DNA from: Candidatus Cloacimonadota bacterium
GTDB taxonomy: Bacteria; Cloacimonadota; Cloacimonadia; Cloacimonadales; WRIO01
Reading direction: 5' to 3'
NCBI GenBank assembly: GCA_023230175.1
Contig: JALNXV010000055.1
Coordinates: 1-13,497 of the forward strand
Length of the DNA stretch: 13,497 nucleotides
The notes beneath the pieces were generated by a model. It saw only the letters and a list, made by a program, of their open reading frames with translations, was not told the origin of the DNA and ran no database searches. How positions within the stretch are numbered: the stretch's first letter is position 1; the number at the start of each line of letters is the position of its first letter. Positions 7,250 through 13,497 of the stretch are shown piece by piece. A program made the translations under genes and the position numbers.

Positions 7250-7312
7250 GGCTTGTATCAGTTCTTGTTTGTTTGAGAAATCTGCAAATGAGCTAAAATC
7301 CTGATATAAGCC
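7250..7312. terminator. Stem-loop between convergent operons, possible bidirectional terminator
   Basis: GGCTTGTATCAG (7250-7261) pairs with CTGATATAAGCC (7301-7312) over 12 positions with one G-T wobble. The loop is 39 bases. It sits in the 120-base gap between the ends of cheA and the minus-strand ATPase gene, where both transcripts must stop. There is no clear T-run after either arm, so a standard intrinsic terminator is not proven. Confidence 0.4.
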
Positions 7313-7350
7313 TAAGCATCTTGTTTGTAAACATAATTATTCAGTAACTT

Positions 7351-8163
7351 TTAACAATATTGATTAAGCATTAATTCGATAACACTATCGTCAAAAAGTT
7401 CTTTTTTTTGTATAATATCAAAGGTATTCATTAGGTCCGGAATACGTATCCTTTTTTTGTTTTCAGCTTGATAATCTTTTACTATTTGGCCTTTATGCAT
7501 CATTATTATTCTGTCCGGCAGGTCAATAGCTTGTTGCATAGAATGGGTAACCATCATAGCCGTTAAGTTTTCTGTTTCAATGATATATTTTGTTAGTTCT
7601 GCAATTTTGGCAGCACTTTTAGGATCAAGAGCAGCAGTGTGTTCGTCAAGAAGTAAAAGTTTTGGTTTAATCCAAGTAGCCATTAGCAAGGTAAGTGCTT
7701 GCCTTTGTCCTCCGGAAAGAGTTCCAATAGGGTTTTCAAGTCTTGATTCTAATCCCATTTTGAGCATTTTAACACGTTCACTTATTTCTTCTTTGATATG
7801 TTTAGAAACAGCAAGTGATAAGTTATGACTTTTGCCTCGTTTCATAGCTAAAACGATATTTTCTATGATGCTCATTTCTGCAGCAGTACCGGCAAAAGGG
7901 TCTTGAAAGACTCTGCCTATATATTTTGCTCGTTTATATTCTTGCCAATTTGTGATGTTTTGGTTGTCTAAAAGGATGTCTCCTTCATCTAAAAAGAAGG
8001 TGCCCGCGATAGCATTGAGTAGAGTACTTTTCCCGGAGCCATTGGTTCCTATAACGGCTGTGAAAGAACCTTGTTTTATTTCTAAATTAATATTTTTAAG
8101 AGCATTAACTTCATTGACAGTATTTTTATAGAAGGTTTTAGACAGATTTTCAATCTTTATCAT
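7351..8163 (-). CDS. ABC importer ATPase, COG1101 (TrpZ-like)
   Basis: The 270-residue nucleotide-binding subunit that powers the adjacent permease from the cytosolic face. Motifs are complete: Walker A GTNGSGKST (39-47), Q-loop Gln87 in VFQDPFAGT, signature LSGGQRQAL (149-157), Walker B LLLLDE (169-174), D-loop AALD (177-180) and switch His207. The segment around QDPFAGTAAEMSIIENIVLAM is typical of the group paired with ABC_sub_bind binding proteins. It is the last gene of the operon. Its start overlaps the permease gene by 14 bases, and AAAGGAG lies just before the ATG, so translation may be coupled. Substrates of this family are mostly unproven, with aromatic amino acids reported for some members. 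The substrate here cannot be read from sequence. Confidence 0.93.
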   Translation of the reverse strand: MIKIENLSKTFYKNTVNEVNALKNINLEIKQGSFTAVIGTNGSGKSTLLNAIAGTFFLDEGDILLDNQNITNWQEYKRAKYIGRVFQDPFAGTAAEMSIIENIVLAMKRGKSHNLSLAVSKHIKEEISERVKMLKMGLESRLENPIGTLSGGQRQALTLLMATWIKPKLLLLDEHTAALDPKSAAKIAELTKYIIETENLTAMMVTHSMQQAIDLPDRIIMMHKGQIVKDYQAENKKRIRIPDLMNTFDIIQKKELFDDSVIELMLNQYC

Positions 8164-9085
8164 TGGCAGCTCCTTTAAACAATTTTTTCGAAAGATATTT
8201 GAAATACATTGGTGAAGTTAAGGCAATAAATACAAAAAGTGCTGTAACTAATTTTAAGTCATTTGGATTTAGTCCCCATCTTAATGCCATAGCGATAAGT
8301 AATCTGAAGATAATTGTACCAAAAATTGTTCCGCTTATAAGTAGGCCAATACTATGTTTAGCGATTAATGCTTCGCCAATGATTATACTTGCCAAACCCC
8401 AAACCATCATACCTATTCCCATTTGGATGTCAGCGAATCCTTGATATTGAGCTAAGAGACCACCTGATGCAGCGACTAATGCATTTGATAAAGCTAAGGT
8501 GAAAACTATCATATAATTGTGATTTATACCTTGAGCTTTCACCATTTGTTGATTATTCCCTGTTGCTCTTAAGGCTGTACCAAAATTAGTTTTTAAAAAG
8601 GTATAAAGGGCAAATCCTATTATTAAGATGATAATAAAACTGCTTAAGATTACAGTGATTTCATTTATTGAAATTTCCCATCCTAAAATGAACGTTTTAT
8701 CTTTAAATTTGAGTAGATGTTTTATTGAATCAAAAACAGTTGGAAGATTTATTAAAGAGATATTGCTTCTACCCATAATTCTTAGGTTGATAGAGTATAG
8801 AGCAGTCATTACTAAAATTCCTGATAAGATTTGTTGGACTTTAAATTTTGTATGCATAAAGCCGGTAACAAAGCCTGCTCCTGCACCGACTATAAATGCA
8901 GAAAGTGTTGCAATCCATGGATTAAAACCGTTTAAGATTAGCAATGAGCAGATCGAAGCTCCAAGGGTTAATGACCCATCTACTGTTATATCTGTAAACT
9001 TTATCATTTTAAAACTCAATAGCATTCCTAATGATAATAAAGATAATATTATGCCCATAGTAAAGGCTCCAATTAATAAACTCAT
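8150..9085 (-). CDS. ABC importer permease, COG4120 (TrpY-like)
   Basis: A 311-residue integral membrane protein with about eight or nine hydrophobic helices, beginning MSLLIGAFTMG. It resembles BPD_transp_2 permeases of the branched-chain/ribose class, in the branch linked to ABC_sub_bind proteins. The cytoplasmic coupling loop ALRATGNNQQMVKAQGINH is recognisable after the middle helices, and the FTDITVDGSLTLGA segment in the second helix region is typical. An upstream ATG would add 12 polar residues (MVCSCNRNGDFK), but GGAGA lies 8 bases before the ATG at 9085, so the internal start is preferred. That start overlaps the stop codon of the STAS gene as ATGA, a sign of translational coupling. 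Probably works as a dimer with the ATPase encoded next. Confidence 0.92.
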   Translation of the reverse strand: MSLLIGAFTMGIILSLLSLGMLLSFKMIKFTDITVDGSLTLGASICSLLILNGFNPWIATLSAFIVGAGAGFVTGFMHTKFKVQQILSGILVMTALYSINLRIMGRSNISLINLPTVFDSIKHLLKFKDKTFILGWEISINEITVILSSFIIILIIGFALYTFLKTNFGTALRATGNNQQMVKAQGINHNYMIVFTLALSNALVAASGGLLAQYQGFADIQMGIGMMVWGLASIIIGEALIAKHSIGLLISGTIFGTIIFRLLIAMALRWGLNPNDLKLVTALFVFIALTSPMYFKYLSKKLFKGAANDKD

Positions 9086-10281
9086 TTTAAAATCTCCGTT
9101 TCTGTTACAGGAGCACACCAAATAGCTCCTCTATGGAAAGCTGTTTCTCCTATGCTATTGATATTTCTTGTGTCATTTATTAGGTGCATTAACTTTAGTG
9201 GAGTTGTGATACTGAATAGTTTTTCTAATACTTGATTAAGTTCAATTTTACCGTTTGGCAGAGTTATTCGAGGGAAAATACTTGAATGAATGTGAGCATA
9301 ATACTTAGAAATCTTTGGTAAAAGCGGTATATTATCTTTTATTGAAGCTATACCAAAAAGTAATGCATTATGATTAGCATAGCATCTTTCTCCACAGAAA
9401 TTTAGATATTGTTTGATTTCCGACTTTAGGCTTGTCTCTCCGTCAGGTAATGTATTGAGTGACTTAATCAAATAAGCTCCTACTATGCCTTCAATATCGG
9501 CGTTTATGACGAATGAAAAGGTATCTGTTTGAAGTGTATTTTGGGCGCAGTCTAATATATCAGAAATAGTGAAAAATAACTTTTCATTATTTGGTGAAAA
9601 TCGGATTAAATTAGAAAATTCTCCTTTACAGGTTAAGCTTTGTATGACTTGTAGTTCAGGGATATAAGTATTTTGAGGTATAAAATAATCGGGTATGCTG
9701 TTTTCATCAGGAGTTTGGTATATATTGTATGATTGTATTGATAAGTATTCTCCTAATGAATCAGGTATTTTGTTTGTATCAAAATTTGGACATCCTATAC
9801 CTAAAGAATATGTGTTTTTATCTAAGCTTGTTTTGAATAATTTATCGAGATTTGGCTTTAACCAGGGTTTCCAATTATTCTTGATTGAAATGGACATTTT
9901 AGCTCTATTGTTAAGAATGAAATGTTCAAAGAAATTATTAGTTTGTATATCTTCGTTGTTTGGTTGAAAATCAACAGGTAGTTTGTCAGATATTAAAAAA
10001 TTAAATCCTGTGGTAGTTAAGATTTCATCGATGAGGGCATTTGCATTAATAATACATATAGAACCTGAGATATTTTTTAGTTCTTTATATATCATTATAA
10101 ACATTCTAATGCCTGCAGAACTAAGATATTCTAAGTTTTTAGCATCAAAAATAATCTGATGATTACCAATTCTAATGTATTCATTGACAGTATCATAAAA
10201 ATATCTTGACCAAGAGGCATCAAGCCTGCCGGATATCTCTATAAGAGAATATTTGTTATGATTATTGAGTTTAATGATCAT
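9082..10281 (-). CDS. STAS domain fused to an unrecognised C-terminal domain, inside the ABC operon
   Basis: A 399-residue protein with no signal peptide or membrane helix, so presumably cytosolic. Residues 1-97 form a STAS domain: SLIEISGRLDASWS, a central strand, then LEYLSSAGIRMFIMI (50-64), where Ser55 matches the phosphorylatable serine of SpoIIAA although the preceding Asp is Ser. Residues 110-399 match nothing I recognise. Visible points are GIGCPNFDTN (161-170), SIPDYFIPQ (195-203), ADIEGIVGAYLI (261-272), FCGERCYANHN (295-305, Cys-x3-Cys), HIH (330-332) and RGAIWCAPV (384-392). The longer frame from a TTG at 10293 is rejected, because that TTG lies within the ribosome binding site GGAG (10288-10291) serving the ATG at 10281. 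It starts 22 bases after the binding-protein gene and overlaps the permease by 4 bases, so it belongs to the operon. A regulatory or sensing role for the importer is inferred. Confidence 0.75.
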   Translation of the reverse strand: MIIKLNNHNKYSLIEISGRLDASWSRYFYDTVNEYIRIGNHQIIFDAKNLEYLSSAGIRMFIMIYKELKNISGSICIINANALIDEILTTTGFNFLISDKLPVDFQPNNEDIQTNNFFEHFILNNRAKMSISIKNNWKPWLKPNLDKLFKTSLDKNTYSLGIGCPNFDTNKIPDSLGEYLSIQSYNIYQTPDENSIPDYFIPQNTYIPELQVIQSLTCKGEFSNLIRFSPNNEKLFFTISDILDCAQNTLQTDTFSFVINADIEGIVGAYLIKSLNTLPDGETSLKSEIKQYLNFCGERCYANHNALLFGIASIKDNIPLLPKISKYYAHIHSSIFPRITLPNGKIELNQVLEKLFSITTPLKLMHLINDTRNINSIGETAFHRGAIWCAPVTETEILK

Positions 10282-10303
10282 AGATAACTCCAATAGGTAT
10301 TTA

Positions 10304-12154
10304 TCATTTACGGATGATAGTTCTTAAATTGTTTTGTTCGTAACAATGAGGCTCATTAATTTGTTGGTTTAAAAGTATTTTAGCTAAAATAACACCTGAT
10401 TGTTCTCCCCATTCATAATAACTTATTCCAATAGCCGCACTTGCTCCTACATCTGTTAAACTTATTTCGCTGACAATTACTGGTATATTGTGAGGTAAAG
10501 TAACATTTAATACAGAGGGGAATCCTGTATTAATTTGATTGTCTGAAGATAAAATTAGGGCTTGGGCACCTTTTTGGATAATTGATTGTGTCGCAAGAGA
10601 AATTTCTATTGTGGATGTGATGGTCATTTCTAATAGTTTTATGTTTTTTTCTTTACAGGCTTTTCTGAGTTTTTCTACAGCAATTATTGAGTTTAATTGT
10701 GATGAATCATAGATAGTACCCACTATTTTAAGATTTGATATCATATCTTGAGCGACCGCAAGCATTTTATCCATAGCAGGATTATCATAAACTCCATATA
10801 TGTTTTCTTGATTGATATTTAAGGTTTTAGGGTTGCTGGCAACAGTAAAAACTATTGGAATATCTTTTATTTTGGCTGTTGTTGCGAGAAGAGCAGGCGT
10901 AGTAATAGTTAATATGATATCAGGCTTAGATTGCTTAACTAAATCAATGATTTGTTGAAGTTGGCTTATATCTCCTTGAGCGTTATATCTTTTAATAGTA
11001 TAATGAATATCCTTTTTTAATCCGTTCTTTTCTAATTGAGTAAATACTCCTTTTTCGGCATCTTCAAGTAATTGATTGTCTATAAGGTTTATAATTGCTA
11101 TTTTCTTTTGTTTTTGATTGTTAGATTGATTTGAAGTAATCTCTTCTAATTCTCTAAGTTCGGGAGTGATGGTCCAATTTTTCATTGAATCTAATATATG
11201 ATGATTAATACTTAGCCTTTCAGGGACATTATTTTGAATCTTAAATGTTGAAGGATGTCTGCCCTCTAATACCTCTATTGCCATATCTGCTGTATATTGA
11301 CCAACAGTAAAGTAGTTAGCTCCCAAACCAAATAAAGCACCGGACTTAGTGTCTTCAGGGTCGTTAGTAAATACCGGTATGCCTGCTTGTTTAGAAATAT
11401 TGACTATCATATTTACAGATGCTGATGCTACAGTATCACCACCTATCCAAATAGCATCTACTCCTTTTGAAATAATTGATCTTAAAGCTTCAGCTACTTC
11501 TGAAGTATTTAACGCAATACCTTCAATTAGCTTGATATCTAAATCCTCACAAATTTCTCTTGCTTGATGAGTGCAAGCCTCTGAACACTGTTCTCCTGAA
11601 TTCCATACTACGCCAATCTTTTTTATTTTGGGGTTTAATTGTTTAGCAATTTTAAAGGCATTTTTCACAGGTTGAAATGTGCCTATGCCTGTCATATAAG
11701 GAGGATGTTCATTTTCTTTATCTCCTGTAATTCCAACTCCTGTTCCGTAGGGATCAGTAACACCTCCAAATATATGCAATTTTTGAGTGCTTTGATTGGC
11801 ATTTGCAAAAATTTGTAATGCAACCGTGCTGGAAGTGATTACTATATCATAAGGGCCGTGTGCTATTTCTCTTGCAATAGTATTTGCCATCCCAAAATCT
11901 CCCTGAGGATTAAATAATTTAATATTATGTTCATCTTTAGCAACAAAACCTTTTTCTTTAAGCCTTGAGATGATTCCTGAAATATGATTATCTAAAAGAT
12001 TAGTTGAAGTAATTTGCATTAAAGCTATATTAGGATAATCTTTTTTATTAGATTTTACTTGAATTCTTCTGTCATAATCCGAAAATAAAAGTAGAGCTGA
12101 TAATACAACAATGATAAAAATTGACACCCATATTGATTTGATAATATCTTTCAT
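10304..12154 (-). CDS. Membrane-anchored tandem ABC substrate-binding protein (ABC_sub_bind x2)
   Basis: A 616-residue protein with an uncleaved-looking hydrophobic anchor (7-24, no lipobox cysteine), then two full periplasmic binding modules of the ABC_sub_bind type (COG2984, TrpX-like). Module 1 (about 41-330) opens IALMQITSTNLLDNHISG and has LFNPQGDFGMANTIAREI. Module 2 (about 350-612) opens IAIINLIDNQLLEDAEKG and has RYNAQGDISQLQQIIDLV. The matching openings and NxQGD motifs show an internal duplication. Family members usually have a single module of about 320 residues with a signal peptide or lipid anchor. The modules have diverged, so they may bind different ligands or one may be structural. 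It is the first gene of the importer operon, with GAAGG before the ATG. The ligand is unknown; aromatic amino acids are only a family-based guess. Confidence 0.9.
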   Translation of the reverse strand: MKDIIKSIWVSIFIIVVLSALLLFSDYDRRIQVKSNKKDYPNIALMQITSTNLLDNHISGIISRLKEKGFVAKDEHNIKLFNPQGDFGMANTIAREIAHGPYDIVITSSTVALQIFANANQSTQKLHIFGGVTDPYGTGVGITGDKENEHPPYMTGIGTFQPVKNAFKIAKQLNPKIKKIGVVWNSGEQCSEACTHQAREICEDLDIKLIEGIALNTSEVAEALRSIISKGVDAIWIGGDTVASASVNMIVNISKQAGIPVFTNDPEDTKSGALFGLGANYFTVGQYTADMAIEVLEGRHPSTFKIQNNVPERLSINHHILDSMKNWTITPELRELEEITSNQSNNQKQKKIAIINLIDNQLLEDAEKGVFTQLEKNGLKKDIHYTIKRYNAQGDISQLQQIIDLVKQSKPDIILTITTPALLATTAKIKDIPIVFTVASNPKTLNINQENIYGVYDNPAMDKMLAVAQDMISNLKIVGTIYDSSQLNSIIAVEKLRKACKEKNIKLLEMTITSTIEISLATQSIIQKGAQALILSSDNQINTGFPSVLNVTLPHNIPVIVSEISLTDVGASAAIGISYYEWGEQSGVILAKILLNQQINEPHCYEQNNLRTIIRK

Positions 12155-12191
12155 TTATACAACCTTCATAATTGAATTTATATTTTAAAGT

Positions 12192-12221
12192 AGTATATAT
12201 TCGTAGTTTTATTTTAGTCAA
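12192..12221 (-). promoter_or_regulatory. Putative promoter of the ABC importer operon
   Basis: On the minus strand, TTGACT (12221-12216) is followed after 18 bases by TATACT (12197-12192); both are 5 of 6 matches to sigma70 boxes. A 16-base alternative uses TATATA. Transcription would begin near 12185, leaving a leader of about 30 bases before the ATG at 12154. The leader is AT-rich and shows no evident regulatory fold. Confidence 0.55.
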
Positions 12222-12576
12222 GTAATTTTCTAAAAAATAATTTATAAATTAAGATGATACTGTTCAATTTTTAATGCTTAGAAGTTGGTAGCAGTATCTA
12301 AGGTCTTAGTTAAAAGTGAACCGACCTTTTCCCATTGTATTTTTTAAGGCTGTTGAATAATGTTGTTGTGCGAGCATCCTTGCTTGCACAATAAATCATA
12401 GCTTGAAATTCTGAATTTTGTCAATTTAGTTATTTCTCTTAAAAAATAGCAAAATAACCCCTTTTGATGCAAATCGTTTTCCGGAGTTAGTATTAAATAG
12501 GAATTAGAGCTGAACAGTCTCAGTCATATTAAGATATCTTGATTTTCAATAAAAATTATAGAAATATTGGCTGAGG
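12222..12576. other. Intergenic region with repeat, no gene seen
   Basis: No convincing open frame exists between the two divergent promoters. The stretch holds the second copy of the 27-base hairpin repeat (12363-12389), the short palindrome AAGATATCTT (12531-12540) and the left arm of an outer inverted repeat (12542-12551). Nothing else was recognised. Confidence 0.5.
12363..12389. repeat. Interspersed hairpin repeat, copy 2
   Basis: GTGCGAGCA (12368-12376) pairs with TGCTTGCAC (12381-12389) over the loop TCCT. It matches 214-240 in 26 of 27 positions, in the same orientation and 12 kb away. Both copies lie in intergenic DNA, and the only difference is in the loop. Confidence 0.85.
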
Positions 12577-12639
12577 TACAGGAGACCTACAGGAAGAAAA
12601 ATTTTCTTCCTGTAGGTCTCCTGTAGGTATATTGAAAAT
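12542..12639. repeat. Perfect 24-bp-arm palindrome nested in a 10-bp inverted repeat
   Basis: Positions 12577-12600 are the exact reverse complement of 12602-12625, with a single A between. Each arm contains TACAGGA twice (12577-12583 and 12588-12594), so the element has both direct and inverted symmetry. ATTTTCAATA (12542-12551) and TATTGAAAAT (12630-12639) form a perfect outer inverted repeat around it. It ends just before the -35 box of the following gene. A near-loopless palindrome of this size can extrude as a cruciform in DNA or fold into a stable RNA hairpin. Confidence 0.85.
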
Positions 12640-12641
12640 TC

Positions 12642-12670
12642 TTGACATTTTTGAAGTAATATTTTATAGA
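12642..12670 (+). promoter_or_regulatory. Putative promoter of the lectin-like gene
   Basis: A perfect TTGACA (12642-12647) is followed after 17 bases by TATAGA (12665-12670). Transcription would start near 12677, close before the ribosome binding site AAGGAG (12683-12688). The -35 box lies 16 bases after the large palindrome and 2 bases after the outer repeat arm, so the palindrome is probably not in the transcript but could affect promoter topology. Confidence 0.6.
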
Positions 12671-12694
12671 GTTTAGCAAAGTAAGGAGTAAGAA

Positions 12695-13497
12695 ATGAAA
12701 AAATATTTTTGTATATTATTCTTGTTGAGTTTTTGTATGTATTTGCTTGGGGTAGAATTTGAGTATAATTTTTCAGATATTGAACAGAATTCTAAATTGT
12801 TAATACGGAATTATCAAGGTCGTCTTCAACCGGAACTGATGTCTTCAGGTATATTATTGATACAGGGCGGTAGGGCAAGTAATCATAACAATGCGGTCAT
12901 TTTCCCTGAAATAATCGAAAATACTTATGAAATTGAAAACTATAGCTTTGAAATATTGATTTCTGAAGGTGGTGAAGGTGCCGGATTTGCTTTAATAAAT
13001 ACAGATTATATAAGTGATGATTATTATTCATTTAAGACAGAATCTTGGGAAAAACCTCGCTTTGCAAATTCTTTTGGATTAGGTATAGACATTTATAATC
13101 CTAAAACTTCTGCTTGGTTTGATAAGTATGGAAATTTTTATGGACGTGAAGAACGTGAGATTTCACTTTTTTGGAATCAGAAAGAAATATATAAACTCCT
13201 TTCTCCTGTTGAATTTAGAAGTGATCCGATGGAGGACAGTACAAGTCAATTTGATTTATCTATCAAGTATGTAACGGCAGGGGCTTTGATTTCTTTAGCC
13301 ATTAATGATACAAGTGTAGTTACAGATTATTTCATTCCTGAAATGGTTCAATATGAGAAACGTCCTGTTTTTGGTGCCTCCACAGGAGATTTAACCAGTA
13401 CCTTTGCCTTAATAAATTTTAAAGCTAATACTGTCGGTGAAGCACCAAAAATCAAGGAAAATGGGCGAGTTACGTTGTTAAAAGATGAAACCTTTTA
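12695..13497 (+). CDS. Secreted protein with L-type lectin-like domain, partial (3' end beyond window)
   Basis: The frame is open from the ATG at 12695 to the window end (267 codons visible). AAGGAG lies 6 bases before the ATG. Residues 1-20 form a signal peptide (MKKYF, then a hydrophobic core). The mature part carries landmarks of the legume-lectin/concanavalin A fold in the right order: GAGFALI (95-101), SFGLGIDIYN (126-135) and, near the end, VFGASTGDLTSTFALINFK (225-243), which resembles the family's closing GFSASTG strand. The Asp/Tyr/Asn run after the second motif could be part of a metal site, but this is uncertain. It probably binds or handles a surface or extracellular glycan. Further domains are likely downstream, since the chain continues after the fold into KIKENGRVTLL. 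It could also belong to a glycosidase-like jelly-roll family; the fold is more certain than the function. Confidence 0.7.
   Translation, partial: MKKYFCILFLLSFCMYLLGVEFEYNFSDIEQNSKLLIRNYQGRLQPELMSSGILLIQGGRASNHNNAVIFPEIIENTYEIENYSFEILISEGGEGAGFALINTDYISDDYYSFKTESWEKPRFANSFGLGIDIYNPKTSAWFDKYGNFYGREEREISLFWNQKEIYKLLSPVEFRSDPMEDSTSQFDLSIKYVTAGALISLAINDTSVVTDYFIPEMVQYEKRPVFGASTGDLTSTFALINFKANTVGEAPKIKENGRVTLLKDETF

Noticed and set aside
9086..9121. 12-residue N-terminal extension of the permease (MVCSCNRNGDFK)
   Set aside because: It would bury the start in the STAS gene, adds a polar cysteine-rich tail not expected for the family, and the GGAGA site fits the ATG at 9085.
8628..9125. 165-codon plus-strand frame opposite the permease gene
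   Set aside because: The opposite strand encodes a recognisable membrane permease with correct motifs and operon overlaps; this is a mirror frame created by hydrophobic codons in AT-rich DNA.
10282..10293. Upstream TTG start for the STAS fusion protein
   Set aside because: The TTG is part of the ribosome binding site GGAG for the ATG at 10281, and the STAS domain begins naturally at that ATG.

Overview
This is an AT-rich window (roughly 30% GC by eye) from a bacterium that appears to be diderm. The clearest sign is a secreted, beta-barrel-like protein of the PorV/PorQ outer-membrane type. Gene style (strong AGGAG-type ribosome binding sites, tight operons, divergent AT-rich housekeeping enzyme) would fit an FCB-group or related anaerobic lineage such as Cloacimonadota. 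No rRNA or other taxonomic marker is present, so that placement is a weak inference.

Layout. Positions 1-525 are non-coding and carry five hairpins in the first 300 bases, then a plausible promoter. A plus-strand block follows: adenylosuccinate synthase (purA, 526-1782), a putative outer-membrane barrel protein (1793-2980), then a regulatory trio of an RsbW/SpoIIAB-like ATPase with a receiver-like N-terminus (3032-3823), a single-domain STAS protein (3835-4140) and a 1026-residue hybrid CheA kinase (4150-7230). A short convergent gap (7231-7350) with a 12-bp stem separates this from a minus-strand operon. Read in its own direction, that operon encodes a membrane-anchored double substrate-binding protein (12154-10304), a STAS protein with an unrecognised 290-residue C-terminal domain (10281-9082), a permease (9085-8150) and an ATPase (8163-7351). 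The three transport parts belong to the ABC_sub_bind / COG4120 / COG1101 family of uncharacterised importers (TrpX/TrpY/TrpZ-like). Positions 12155-12694 are intergenic, with promoters for both flanking genes, a second copy of one upstream hairpin and a perfect 24-bp-arm palindrome. The right edge holds the start of a secreted protein with an L-type (legume) lectin-like fold, cut by the window end.

How the genes may work together. The ATPase, STAS protein and CheA lie in tight succession with 9-11 base gaps. They look like one signalling unit joining partner-switching (Ser/Thr phosphorylation of STAS) to a His-Asp phosphorelay. The ABC operon also carries a STAS protein between its binding-protein and permease genes, which suggests that an importer is coupled to STAS-type regulation. 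Whether the two STAS systems communicate is speculation. No sigma factor, PP2C phosphatase, methyl-accepting receptor, CheY or CheB is visible in the window.

The most unusual items are the STAS plus unknown-domain protein embedded in the importer operon, the fused double binding protein, the CheA/partner-switch trio whose first gene looks leaderless, the altered nucleotide-binding loops of PurA, and the hairpin families in the intergenic regions.
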